Below, piece by piece: positions 26,755 to 35,656 of a stretch of 64,000 nt of DNA. Source of the stretch: Mycolicibacterium goodii (GTDB taxonomy: Bacteria > Actinomycetota > Actinomycetes > Mycobacteriales > Mycobacteriaceae); NCBI RefSeq assembly GCF_001187505.1, contig NZ_CP012150.1, positions 744,001 to 808,000 of the forward strand, written 5' to 3'. The notes under the pieces are model-generated. The model was not told the origin of the DNA. It did not search any database and saw nothing but the letters and a program-made list of their open reading frames with translations. The position numbers and the translations under genes were made by a program. How positions within the stretch are numbered: position 1 is the stretch's first letter; every line of letters starts with the position of its first letter.

Positions 26755-26768
26755 TAATTTAATTAAAT
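26755..26768 (+). promoter_or_regulatory. AT-only promoter/palindrome at the CoA-transferase start
   Basis: A 14-nt stretch of pure A/T in GC-rich DNA. TAATTT (26755-26760) is a good -10 box 6 nt before the ATG at 26767, and ATTTAATTAAAT (26757-26768) is a perfect 12-bp palindrome that runs into the start codon. This fits a leaderless transcript whose initiation site is covered by a dimeric repressor, plausibly the GntR protein at the end of the operon. Confidence 0.55.
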
Positions 26769-28017
26769 GTTTGATACAACTTCGGCGCACCCGCCGCCGC
26801 TGCACGGAGTCCGCGTCGTCGACGCCGCCACGATCTATGCGGGGCCGATGATCGCGACCCTGCTCGGCGACTTCGGCGCCGACGTGGTCAAGGTCGAACA
26901 CCCGAAGGGTGACGGTCTGCGCCAGTGGGAATGGCGCAAGGACGGAGAATCGCTCTGGTGGGCGCTCGTCGGACGCAACAAGCGTGACATCAGCCTGTCG
27001 CTCTCGGACCCCCGCGGCGCCGATGTGATGCGTCGGCTGCTGGCCGAGACCGATGTGTTCATCGAGAACTTCCGGCCAGGAACCCTGGAGAAGTGGGGGC
27101 TCGATCCAGAGGATCTGATCGCCGCCAACCCGAAACTGGTGGTGGTCCGCGTCTCGGGATTCGGGCAGACCGGTCCCTACCGCTCCCGCCCGGGCTTCGG
27201 CACGATCGCCGAGGCGATGTCGGGGTTCGCCGACACCAACGGCGCCGCCGACGGACCGCCGGTGCTGCCCCAGTGGCCGCTGGCCGACGGGGTCGCCGCG
27301 CTGGCCGGCGCGTTCGCCACCATGATCGCGCTGCGTCACGCCGAGTCGACGGGCCAGGGGCAGGTCGTCGACCTGTCGATCTACGAACCCCTGTTCTGGA
27401 TTCTCGGCGCCCAGACGTCGGCCTACGACCAGCTCGGCACCCTGCCGACACGGCAGGGAAGCCGAACCGGCTTCAACGTTCCCCGCGAGTGCTACCGCAC
27501 CCGCGACGGGCGCTGGGTCGCGCTGTCGGGGGCCACCACGGCCACCGCACAACGAATCATGCGCGCCGTCGGCCGACCGGATCTCGCTGACGCCGAATGG
27601 TTCTCGGACATCTCCGGTCGCATCGCGCACCGCGAGGAGATCGACGAAGCGATCGCCACCTGGGTCGGAGAGCGCGACAACGCCGACGTGCTGGCGATGT
27701 TCGAGTCGGTGGGCGCGACGGCAGGCCCGGTGTACAGCGCGGCCGACATCGTCGCCGACCCGCATTTCGCCGAACGGGGCAGCATCGTGTCGGTCGACCA
27801 TCCCACCCTCGGTTCGCTGCGCATGCAGGGACTGATCGCCCGGTTGTCCCGGACACCGGGTCAGATCCGCCATCCGGGTCCCGCACTCGGAGAACACAAC
27901 GACGAGATCCTCGGCTCCGAATTGGCTTATCCCGACGACGTTCTGGACGAACTTGCCCAGGCAGGCGTGATAGGCCGCCCCCTCCAATCCCTCTCGACGA
28001 AGCGAGTGAATTCATGA
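26767..28017 (+). CDS. CaiB/BaiF family CoA-transferase (family III)
   Basis: 416 residues. Family III features: an N-terminal V-V-D-A-A-T-I-Y-A-G-P-M-I-A-T-L-L-G-D-F-G-A-D-V-V-K-V-E segment, I-E-N-F-R-P-G, and the catalytic Asp following G-Q-V-V-D-L-S. It moves CoA from a donor (often succinyl-CoA) to a carboxylic acid. It is the first gene of a seven-gene operon with 4-nt overlaps and should activate the acid imported by the next gene's transporter. Confidence 0.9.
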   Translation: MFDTTSAHPPPLHGVRVVDAATIYAGPMIATLLGDFGADVVKVEHPKGDGLRQWEWRKDGESLWWALVGRNKRDISLSLSDPRGADVMRRLLAETDVFIENFRPGTLEKWGLDPEDLIAANPKLVVVRVSGFGQTGPYRSRPGFGTIAEAMSGFADTNGAADGPPVLPQWPLADGVAALAGAFATMIALRHAESTGQGQVVDLSIYEPLFWILGAQTSAYDQLGTLPTRQGSRTGFNVPRECYRTRDGRWVALSGATTATAQRIMRAVGRPDLADAEWFSDISGRIAHREEIDEAIATWVGERDNADVLAMFESVGATAGPVYSAADIVADPHFAERGSIVSVDHPTLGSLRMQGLIARLSRTPGQIRHPGPALGEHNDEILGSELAYPDDVLDELAQAGVIGRPLQSLSTKRVNS

Positions 28018-29375
28018 CCAACCACGCTGCGCCTCCGGCGCCGAATGAGCGACTCGTCCGGCGGGTCGCGCTCGCCAGCGGCATCGGTTCGATGCTCGAG
28101 TTCTACGACTTCTATCTCTATGGCGCACTGTCCGCGACCATCTTCGGGACGCTGTACTTCCACAACGACGACCCCGCGGTCGGCACGTTGCTCGCACTGG
28201 CCACCTTCGGCGTGGGTTTCGTGGCCCGTCCGGTCGGCGGCATCATCGCCGGCCACTTCGGGGACAAGTTCGGACGCAAGAGCGTGCTGATCGCCACGCT
28301 CGGCCTGATGGGCGTGTCAACGGTCGGCATCGGATTGCTTCCGACCTACCAGACGATCGGCACACTGGCGCCCATCCTGCTGGTCACCCTGCGGATCCTG
28401 CAGGGCCTCGCACACGGAGGCGAGTGGGGCGGCGCGTCCATCATGACCATCGAACACGCCCCCGAGGGCCGCCGCGGCTTCTACGGCAGCTGCCCCCAGA
28501 TGGGCATCTACGCCGGCCTTGTGCTCGCCAGCCTGGTGCTGGGTGGTTTCATGCTGCTGCCCGAAGACCAGTTCCTGAGCTGGGGCTGGCGCATCCCCTT
28601 CATTCTCGGCGCGGTGCTGATGCTCGTCGGGCTGTGGCTGCGCCGGGCGATCACCGAATCCCCGGAGTTCGCCGCGGCGATGGCCAATCGGTCGATCGAG
28701 CCCGAGCGGGAAAAGAAGCGCATCCCGCTGGTGGAGGCGTTCCGCACCGGCCGACGCGGCATCTTCGTCACGTTCGCCGCGAAAGCAGCAGAAACCTGCA
28801 CGTTCTACCTCATCACCGTCTTCGCCCTGACCCTGGCGAAACACGGTGCGGGCGAATCGACCGCGCGCAACGGCATTCTCATCGCATCCGTCGTCGCCAT
28901 CGTCACGATCGGAGCCTTCGGCGTGCTCGCCGACCGGGTCGGCACCCGCAGCGTCTACCTGGGCGGAGCCGGCTTCATGGTGTTGTTCGCGTTCCCGTTC
29001 TTCTGGCTCGCGGGCGCCAACTCCGGTTGGACGCTGTTGGTCGCGCTGATCGTCGGCCTCGCCGTCGGGCACTCCTTGATGTACGCCGCACAGGCCAGCT
29101 ACTTCTCGGCACTGTTCGACACCGACGTCCGATTCACCGGGGCATCGCTGGGTTACCAGCTCGGCGCGGCGATCGTCGGTGGCTTCACCCCGCTCATCGC
29201 CGCGGCACTGCTGCTCCGCAGCGGCGGCGCAACCTGGCCCATCGCCACCTACATCGCGGGCGTCTGCCTGGTGAGTTGCCTCGTCATGGCGATCTGGGGC
29301 AAGGTGCGCTCCGACGCATCGGAGACCGCCAACCCGGGTACCTCATCTCCGGATGTCGCGGAGGTGCAGCGATGA
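28014..29375 (+). CDS. MFS transporter, metabolite:H+ symporter (MHS) family
   Basis: 453 residues from ATG 28014 overlapping the CoA-transferase stop (ATGA). Twelve predicted membrane helices; the N-terminus G-S-M-L-E-F-Y-D-F-Y-L-Y-G and the loop G-H-F-G-D-K-F-G-R-K are MHS hallmarks, as in ProP, KgtP and ShiA. It would import a carboxylic acid or zwitterion with protons. Its place between CoA-transferase and dehydrogenases marks it as the uptake step of this pathway. Confidence 0.92.
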   Translation: MTNHAAPPAPNERLVRRVALASGIGSMLEFYDFYLYGALSATIFGTLYFHNDDPAVGTLLALATFGVGFVARPVGGIIAGHFGDKFGRKSVLIATLGLMGVSTVGIGLLPTYQTIGTLAPILLVTLRILQGLAHGGEWGGASIMTIEHAPEGRRGFYGSCPQMGIYAGLVLASLVLGGFMLLPEDQFLSWGWRIPFILGAVLMLVGLWLRRAITESPEFAAAMANRSIEPEREKKRIPLVEAFRTGRRGIFVTFAAKAAETCTFYLITVFALTLAKHGAGESTARNGILIASVVAIVTIGAFGVLADRVGTRSVYLGGAGFMVLFAFPFFWLAGANSGWTLLVALIVGLAVGHSLMYAAQASYFSALFDTDVRFTGASLGYQLGAAIVGGFTPLIAAALLLRSGGATWPIATYIAGVCLVSCLVMAIWGKVRSDASETANPGTSSPDVAEVQR

Positions 29376-30496
29376 AGGCCACGACACTGCCGAAATCCAC
29401 CTGGGCAGCGGTGGTGCGCAATTTCGGTGAACCGCTCACGCTCGAGGAGGTCGCCGTCCCGCAGCCGGTGGCACCCGGCGGGTTGCTCGTCGAGATCGTG
29501 GCCTGCTCGCTGTGTGGCACCGACGTGCACTGCTGGGAGGGCTCCCTGGCCATCCCGGTGGGGCTGCCGTTAATCCTCGGCCACGAGATGGTCGGCCGGA
29601 TCATTGCGATCGGCGACGGCGCCGAGGTCGACTCGGCCGGCCAGCCCCTGCAGATCGGTGACCGCATCCTGTGGACACACGCCGTCTGTGGCCGTTGCGT
29701 CATGTGCGCCAGGAAGCGACCGACGTTGTGCCGCAACAAAATTCCGTACGGGCAGGCCACCATGGACCAGTGGCCGAACCTGCTGGGCGGATTGGCGCAG
29801 CACTCCTACGTGCTGCCCGGGTCCGGCAGGCTCCGGATCCCCGACAGCGTGCCCGACGACCTCGCCAGCATGGCGAGCTGTGCGCTGCGCTCGGTGGTCA
29901 ACGCGGTCGAGCAGGCCGGCCGCGTCGGCCCCGAGCACACCGTCGTCGTCCAGGGCGCGGGCCCGCTGGGGATCCTGGCGACAGGTCTGTTCGCGCAGGC
30001 GGGCGCGGGCCGGGTGATCACCGTCGGCGCGCCGGACGCCCGCCTGGAGATCGCCACGGAGTTCGGCGCACATGAGGTGATATCCCTTGCCGCCCACCCG
30101 GATCCCGATGACCGACTGACGATGATCAAAGCGGCCACCGACGGTCTGGGTGCCGACCTGGTCGCCGAGTTCTCGGGGCACCCCGCGGCCTTCGCCGAGG
30201 GCGTGGAAATGGCCGCACCCGACGGCCGCTACCTGGTGGTCGGTCAACTCGGCGCAGGCGTCACCAGCATCGCCCCCGGCACCATCACCAAGAAGAACCT
30301 CAGCGTCATCGGGTCCTTCTCGGGTGACCTCTCGCACTACCGCACCGCACTGACCATCCTGGAACGCTACGCCGATCGACTGCCCTTCGACCGGCTCATC
30401 AGCGGTCACTATCCGCTCCACGACATCGATTCGGTGATGGGACGGATGCAGAGTTTCCAGGAAATCAAGCCCGTACTACTGCCCCAGGAGGCCTAG
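29372..30496 (+). CDS. Zinc-dependent medium-chain alcohol dehydrogenase
   Basis: 374 residues from ATG 29372 (ATGA overlap with the transporter). Catalytic zinc ligands: Cys in S-L-C-G-T-D, the G-H-E motif L-G-H-E-M-V-G; structural zinc Cys set C-G-R-C-V-M-C-A-R-K-R-P-T-L-C. The Rossmann motif is G-A-G-P-L-G. The rather long insert and the C-terminal K-K-N-L-S-V-I-G-S segment place it in the threonine/sorbitol-dehydrogenase-like group. It probably oxidises a hydroxyl group of the substrate to an aldehyde or ketone, upstream of the aldehyde dehydrogenase encoded next. Confidence 0.9.
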   Translation: MKATTLPKSTWAAVVRNFGEPLTLEEVAVPQPVAPGGLLVEIVACSLCGTDVHCWEGSLAIPVGLPLILGHEMVGRIIAIGDGAEVDSAGQPLQIGDRILWTHAVCGRCVMCARKRPTLCRNKIPYGQATMDQWPNLLGGLAQHSYVLPGSGRLRIPDSVPDDLASMASCALRSVVNAVEQAGRVGPEHTVVVQGAGPLGILATGLFAQAGAGRVITVGAPDARLEIATEFGAHEVISLAAHPDPDDRLTMIKAATDGLGADLVAEFSGHPAAFAEGVEMAAPDGRYLVVGQLGAGVTSIAPGTITKKNLSVIGSFSGDLSHYRTALTILERYADRLPFDRLISGHYPLHDIDSVMGRMQSFQEIKPVLLPQEA

Positions 30497-30498
30497 CC

Positions 30499-32034
30499 AT
30501 GACAGTCACCACCCACCGCTTGCCCGACGTCGTCACGCTGGCCGACCCCGCCGCCTCCTCCGATGTCGCCGACCTGTCGATGTTCGTCGCCGGCGCGTCC
30601 GTTCCCGCCGCCGACGGAGCGACCTTCGATTCCTACGAACCGCGTTCTGGGCGGGTCTGGGCCCGGTTGCCGCGGGCCAACTCGACCGACGTCGACCGGG
30701 CCGTGCGCGCGGCGCGCGCAGCCTTCGAAGGACCGTGGGCTGCGGTCTCCCCCGCCGACCGCGGCCGATTCCTGATGAAGATCGCCGCGGTCGTCGACCG
30801 GCACCGCGATCAGCTGACCGTGATCGAGTCCCGCGACAACGGCAAGCCGGTCCGCGAGGTCCGCGCCGAAATCGACGCCGTCGTACGCTATTTCGAGTAC
30901 TTCGCCGGGGTGTGCCAGACCACCGTCGGCGAAACCCACCCGCAGGCCGCCACGGCGTTCAGCTACACCCGCCGGGAACCGGTGGGTGTCGTCGGCGCGA
31001 TCGTGCCGTGGAATTCGCCGCTGCTCATGCTCGCCTGGAAGCTGTCGCCGGCGCTGGCGGGCGGTAACACCATCGTCCTCAAACCCGCAGAGGAGACCTC
31101 GGTGTCGGCGGTGGTGTTCGCCCAGCTGATCGCCGAGGTGGGGCTGCCCGACGGGGTTTTCAACGTGGTGACCGGAATTGGCGAGGAGGCCGGCGCCGCG
31201 CTGGTCGCCCACCCCGACGTCGACAAGATCGCCTTCACCGGTTCGACCGAGGTGGGCAAGCAGATCGCCGCCACCGCGGCCGGCGACCTCAAACTCGTCA
31301 CCTTCGAGCTGGGCGGCAAGTCGCCCACCGTGATCTTCGACGACGCCGACCTCGATGCCGCGGTTCACCGCACCGCCTACGGCATCTTCTCCGCCGCCGG
31401 GCAGACATGTCAGGCGGCATCGCGAATCTTCGTGCAGGACACCATCCATGACGAGTTCCTGGACCGGTTCGCCTCGCTGGCAAGGCGCATCCGGGTGGGC
31501 GATCCGCTGTCCGAGCGGACCCAGATGGGCGCCCAGATCTCCGCGCAGCATCGGGAACGGATCGCCGGGTATGTCGCCAGCGGCGTACAGGAGGGAGCGC
31601 ATCTGGTCTGCGGCGGCACACAGCCGACCGAGCCGCCGCTGGCCGATGGCTACTACTACTCGCCGACGATCCTCGACGGCGTCAACCGCGACATGCGGAT
31701 GATCCGCGAGGAGATCTTCGGCCCGGTGACCGGCGTCATGACGTTCACCGACGAAGCCGACGCCGTGGCCAAGGCCAACGACACCGAGTACGGCCTGGCC
31801 GGCTCGGTGTGGACGCGGGACGTGACCCGGGCGCACCGGGTCGCGGCGGGCATCGCGGCCGGTTTGATCTGGGTCAACACCACCCGCACGATCAACCACC
31901 TGGTGCCGTTCGGCGGCTACAAGCAGTCCGGTTACGGGCGCGAGGGCGGCCAGGCCGTGATGGAGCACTACACCCGGATCAAGTCGGTGTGGGTGGACAT
32001 GCAGGACGACCTGCCGAACTGGTACGCCGACTGA
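30499..32034 (+). CDS. NAD(P)-dependent aldehyde dehydrogenase
   Basis: 511 residues of the ALDH superfamily. Visible sites: V-P-W-N-S-P (Asn of the oxyanion hole), K-P-A-E-E-T-S cofactor Lys, F-T-G-S-T-E-V-G, catalytic Glu in F-E-L-G-G-K-S-P, catalytic Cys in A-A-G-Q-T-C, and E-E-I-F-G-P-V. It oxidises an aldehyde to an acid. AGGAGG-like sequence lies before the ATG; its TGA shares a base with the next ATG (TGATG). Confidence 0.93.
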   Translation: MTVTTHRLPDVVTLADPAASSDVADLSMFVAGASVPAADGATFDSYEPRSGRVWARLPRANSTDVDRAVRAARAAFEGPWAAVSPADRGRFLMKIAAVVDRHRDQLTVIESRDNGKPVREVRAEIDAVVRYFEYFAGVCQTTVGETHPQAATAFSYTRREPVGVVGAIVPWNSPLLMLAWKLSPALAGGNTIVLKPAEETSVSAVVFAQLIAEVGLPDGVFNVVTGIGEEAGAALVAHPDVDKIAFTGSTEVGKQIAATAAGDLKLVTFELGGKSPTVIFDDADLDAAVHRTAYGIFSAAGQTCQAASRIFVQDTIHDEFLDRFASLARRIRVGDPLSERTQMGAQISAQHRERIAGYVASGVQEGAHLVCGGTQPTEPPLADGYYYSPTILDGVNRDMRMIREEIFGPVTGVMTFTDEADAVAKANDTEYGLAGSVWTRDVTRAHRVAAGIAAGLIWVNTTRTINHLVPFGGYKQSGYGREGGQAVMEHYTRIKSVWVDMQDDLPNWYAD

Positions 32035-32930
32035 TGGGCCGGCAATCCACCAACACCCTTCCGTTACTTCGCACGTTGCTGTTCGTGCCGGGCGACCGGC
32101 CCGACCGTATCGCCAAGGCGGCCGCCAGCGCGGCCGTCGGCGTGGCGGTCGATCTCGAAGATGCGGTGGCGATCTCGCGCAAGGACGCGGCACGTGCGGC
32201 GGTCGTGAGCGCTCTGTCGGCGCTTCCCACCACCGGTGTCCCGGTGACCTGTGTGCGGATCAACGCCGTGGACAGCGGTTTCGCCGAGGACGACCTGACC
32301 GCCCTCGAGCCGGTGCTGCACCGGATCGACCTGCTCATCGTCCCGATGAGTGCCGAACCGGACGGTGTGCGACGGGTGAGCGAGCTGCTGGCCCGGGCGG
32401 AGCGGTCGGCCGCGACCGACAGCCGTCGAATCGGCATCGTGCCGCTGGTCGAGACCGCGGCGGGCATCCTCAACGCACCCGCACTGGCGGCGGCGGACGC
32501 ACGGGTGCACACCTTGGCGTTCGGCCCCGCGGACCTGTCCCGTGAACTGGGGATCACGCCGGCCGGCGACGGTGACGAATTCCTGTTCGCCCGGTCGCAA
32601 CTGGTGCTCGCCGCCGCGGCGGCGAACTGCCCACCGCCGGTGGATGGCCCGCACCTCGATCTCGGTGACGACGACGGCCTCATGCGGTCGGCCGGTCAGG
32701 CCCGTCGGCTCGGGTTCAGCGGTAAGCAGGTCATCCACCCGTCCCAGATCGCCGTGGTGGCCGACGCCTTCGCCGCGAGCGCCGCCGAGATCGATTGGGC
32801 CCGAGCGGTCGATGCCGCCTTCACCGCGGCCGAAGCCGAAGGTGTCTCGTCGATCCGGCTTCCGGACGGGACGTTCGTCGACTACCCGATCGCTCGGCGC
32901 GCGCGGGCGATACTGGCGGGTGCCCAGTGA
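32034..32930 (+). CDS. CitE-like HpcH/HpaI aldolase / citrate lyase beta-subunit family protein
   Basis: 298 residues from ATG 32034. The N-terminal L-L-F-V-P-G-D-R-P-D-R and V-D-L-E-D-A-V are CitE hallmarks, with the Mg-binding Glu in P-L-V-E-T-A-A-G and Asp in F-G-P-A-D-L, and the C-terminal G-F-S-G-K-Q-V-I-H-P-S-Q. Stand-alone CitE-like proteins cleave or hydrolyse 3-hydroxyacyl-CoA esters such as malyl-CoA or citramalyl-CoA. In this operon it would split the CoA ester made by the CoA-transferase; glyoxylate or pyruvate would be the second product. Confidence 0.88.
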   Translation: MGRQSTNTLPLLRTLLFVPGDRPDRIAKAAASAAVGVAVDLEDAVAISRKDAARAAVVSALSALPTTGVPVTCVRINAVDSGFAEDDLTALEPVLHRIDLLIVPMSAEPDGVRRVSELLARAERSAATDSRRIGIVPLVETAAGILNAPALAAADARVHTLAFGPADLSRELGITPAGDGDEFLFARSQLVLAAAAANCPPPVDGPHLDLGDDDGLMRSAGQARRLGFSGKQVIHPSQIAVVADAFAASAAEIDWARAVDAAFTAAEAEGVSSIRLPDGTFVDYPIARRARAILAGAQ

Positions 32931-33880
32931 AAGTCGTCGTCACCCGGGCGTTGCCGCCCGAAACCCTGGCTCCCCTGGCCGATGTCGGTGAGGTCTGGGT
33001 CTCACCGCACGACCGGCCCCTCACAGTCGAAGAATTGCGTGATGCGGTGCGCGGTGCGCACGGCATCGTCAGCATGCTCAACGACCGCATCGATGGGCAG
33101 GTGATGGCTGCGGCGGGCAACCAACTTCGCGTGGTCGCCAACACCGCCGTCGGGTACGACAACCTCGACGTCGCGGCGATCACCCGCCACGGCGCCACCG
33201 CGACCAATACACCGGGTGTGCTGGTCGATGCCACCGCCGACCTGACCATGGCGCTGATGCTGGACATCACGCGCAGGGTGACCGAGGGTGACCGCCTGAT
33301 CCGTTCGGGTCAATCCTGGTCGTGGGACATCGGTTTCATGCTCGGCACCGGTCTGCAGGACAAGCAACTCGGCATCGTCGGCATGGGCCACATCGGGCGT
33401 GCCGTCGCCCGACGGGCGACGGCCTTCGGGGTGCGCGTCGTCTACCACGCCCGGCGCGACGACGACAACGGCCTCGGCCGCCGGGCTCCGCTCGACGAGC
33501 TGCTCGCCACCTCTGACGTGGTCTCGCTGCACTGCCCGTTGACGATCGAGACGCGGCACCTGATCGACGCCGCGGCGCTGCGGGCGATGAAACCCGGGGC
33601 GTATCTGGTCAACACCGCACGCGGCCCGATCGTCGACGAGAGCGCACTGGTCGACGCCCTCGCCCGCGGGACCATCGCCGGGGCCGCCCTCGACGTCTAC
33701 GAGCATGAACCCGAGGTGCATCCGGGCCTGCGCGAGCTTCCCAACGTGGTGCTCGCGCCGCACCTGGGTTCGGCGACGGTCGAGACCCGCACCCTGATGG
33801 CAGAGCTCGCGGTGAAGAATGTGGTGCAGACACTCAACGACAACGGGCCGGTGACGCCGATCGCGGTACCGTCTGGGTGA
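32927..33880 (+). CDS. D-isomer-specific 2-hydroxyacid dehydrogenase (glyoxylate/hydroxypyruvate reductase type)
   Basis: 317 residues from GTG 32927 (GTGA overlap). NAD motif L-G-I-V-G-M-G-H-I-G-R-A-V-A-R-R, catalytic Arg in V-N-T-A-R-G-P-I-V-D, Glu in D-V-Y-E-H-E-P, and His in A-P-H-L-G-S-A-T. It interconverts a 2-oxo acid and a D-2-hydroxy acid. Reduction of glyoxylate released by the CitE-like enzyme is a reasonable inference. Confidence 0.9.
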   Translation: MKVVVTRALPPETLAPLADVGEVWVSPHDRPLTVEELRDAVRGAHGIVSMLNDRIDGQVMAAAGNQLRVVANTAVGYDNLDVAAITRHGATATNTPGVLVDATADLTMALMLDITRRVTEGDRLIRSGQSWSWDIGFMLGTGLQDKQLGIVGMGHIGRAVARRATAFGVRVVYHARRDDDNGLGRRAPLDELLATSDVVSLHCPLTIETRHLIDAAALRAMKPGAYLVNTARGPIVDESALVDALARGTIAGAALDVYEHEPEVHPGLRELPNVVLAPHLGSATVETRTLMAELAVKNVVQTLNDNGPVTPIAVPSG

Positions 33881-34584
33881 CAGAACCGGCGCCAGGTCGA
33901 GAGGACGTGATGGCAACCCCACCCGAGCCGCTCCCGTCAACCAAAGCAGAAGAGGCCTTCATCGAGATCCGCCGCTTTATCGAGAGCGGCCGGCTGCCGG
34001 GTGGGGCCAAGCTGACACTGTCCAGCCTGTCCGACGAACTGCAGATGAGTCTCACGCCGATCCGCGAGGCGCTGCGCATGTTGCAGGCCAACGGGCTCGT
34101 CGAGTACAAGCGTCACCACGGGCATGTGGTGACGCGGTACTCGCTGCGACGTGCCGAGGAGACCTATCTGCTGCGGCAGACGCTGGAACCCCTGGCGACC
34201 AGGCTGGCCGCGGTGAACGCGACCGACGAGGAGTTGCGGCGCATCCGGGAACTGCAGGAGGAGTTCCGGCTCGTCGTGGACGGCGAACCCCCTCGGTTCG
34301 CCGACGTGGTCGATCTCAATGCGCGCTGGCACCGAATGGTGTACGCCGCGGCGCACTCGTCACTGCTCGACGAGTTCATCGACCGCCTGTGGACGGGTGT
34401 GCCGTACCAGGCAATCTGGTTCGTGCAGCGTCGGCACCGGTCCGTCGCCGATCACGACGCCGTCACGGCGGCCCTCGAGTCGAGGCAGGCCGAGGTCGCC
34501 GAGCACGCCATGTTGGAGCACATCGGGCGGGGCCGCGCCGCGACGGTGGAGCACCTGCAGGCCATCGGCGCGCCCGAGGAATGA
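33877..34584 (+). CDS. GntR-family regulator, FCD/FadR subfamily
   Basis: 235 residues from GTG 33877 (GTGA overlap), or 224 from ATG 33910, which has GAGAGGA upstream and is at least as likely. Winged helix at about residues 15-85 (L-S-S-L-S-D-E-L-Q-M-S-L-T-P-I-R-E-A-L-R-M-L) and an FCD ligand domain after it with metal-binding Asp/His (V-V-D-L-N-A-R-W-H-R; Y-A-A-A-H). As the last gene of the operon it probably autoregulates the pathway, perhaps through the palindrome at 26757-26768. Confidence 0.9.
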   Translation: MTEPAPGREDVMATPPEPLPSTKAEEAFIEIRRFIESGRLPGGAKLTLSSLSDELQMSLTPIREALRMLQANGLVEYKRHHGHVVTRYSLRRAEETYLLRQTLEPLATRLAAVNATDEELRRIRELQEEFRLVVDGEPPRFADVVDLNARWHRMVYAAAHSSLLDEFIDRLWTGVPYQAIWFVQRRHRSVADHDAVTAALESRQAEVAEHAMLEHIGRGRAATVEHLQAIGAPEE

Positions 34585-34609
34585 GTCCTCGCCGGACCGC
34601 CGGTGGCGT

Positions 34610-35656
34610 TCACTTGCGGTTGCCCTGCTCGTCCCAGTGCTCGGCGACCTTTTTGCTGGGCTGCACGCGCGGCGGTTCGCCGGGCATCTTCGGATAGTTC
34701 GGCGGGTAGGGCAGATCGCCCAGGCCCCGCTCCTCGTCGGCGGCGACGAGTTCCAGCAGCGGTTTGAGCGACTGCTGCACCGAGTCGATGTCGGCCCACG
34801 GATCATCGCGCGCGGCAACCAGATCCGGCACGGTGTTCATCGTGTAGTCGTCCGGGTCGGCGTCGCGCAGTTCCTCCCAGCTCAGCGGCATCGACACGGT
34901 CGCGATCGGGGTTTTGCGCACCGAGTACGCCGAGGCGAACGTGCGGTCACGCGCGTTCTGGTTGTAGTCGATGAACAACCGCTCGCCACGTTCCTCCTTC
35001 CACCACGACGTCGTCACGGCGTCTGGGGCGCGACGTTCCACCTCCCGGGCCAGCGCGATACCGGCCCGGCGCACCTCGATGAAGTCCCACTGCGGTTTGA
35101 TGCGCAGGAACACGTGCACACCGCGGCCGCCCGAGGTCTTCGGGTAGCCGATCAGGCCGAGTTCGTCGAGCAGCGGTTTGAGCACATCGCACGCGACGCT
35201 GCGGGCCTCTTGGAATCCGGTGCCGGGTTGTGGGTCGAGGTCGACGCGCAACTCGTCGGGATGTTCGGTGTCGGGGCAGCGCACCTGCCACGGATGCAGT
35301 GTGACGGCGCCCATCTGGGCGGCCCAGATGATCGACGACGGGTGGGTGACCTTCAGCGCGTCGGCGGTGCGCCCGGACGGGAAGGTGACGACGCAGGTCT
35401 GCAGGTAGTCGGGATGCTTCTGCGGCACCCGCTTCTGGTAGATCTCCTCACCTTCGATGCCGTCGGGAAACCGCTGCAGGTGCACCGGACGGTCCCGCAG
35501 CAGCGCCAGCATCGGCCCGGACGCGACGGACAGGTAGTACTCGACGAGTTTGCCCTTGGTGCCGTTCTTGCCCAGTTTGGGGAAGTACACCTTGTCCGGG
35601 TTGGTGAACCGGACCTTGACCCCGTCGACGTCGAGTTCGGTTGCCGCACTGGCCAT
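34610..35656 (-). CDS. LigD-type polymerase/primase domain protein PolD1
   Basis: 348 residues from ATG 35656, which overlaps the ligC1 stop by one base. A stand-alone archaeo-eukaryotic primase (NHEJ polymerase) domain: V-R-F-T-N-P-D-K-V-Y-F-P, the metal motif D-L-D-P (R-V-D-L-D-P-Q-P), S-G-G-R-G-V-H-V-F, and F-I-D-Y-N-Q-N. These proteins add ribonucleotides or short stretches to DNA gaps and ends. It is encoded with ligC1, fitting a gap-fill and ligate repair unit. From memory the M. smegmatis protein in this locus is called PolD1. Confidence 0.9.
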   Translation of the reverse strand: MASAATELDVDGVKVRFTNPDKVYFPKLGKNGTKGKLVEYYLSVASGPMLALLRDRPVHLQRFPDGIEGEEIYQKRVPQKHPDYLQTCVVTFPSGRTADALKVTHPSSIIWAAQMGAVTLHPWQVRCPDTEHPDELRVDLDPQPGTGFQEARSVACDVLKPLLDELGLIGYPKTSGGRGVHVFLRIKPQWDFIEVRRAGIALAREVERRAPDAVTTSWWKEERGERLFIDYNQNARDRTFASAYSVRKTPIATVSMPLSWEELRDADPDDYTMNTVPDLVAARDDPWADIDSVQQSLKPLLELVAADEERGLGDLPYPPNYPKMPGEPPRVQPSKKVAEHWDEQGNRK

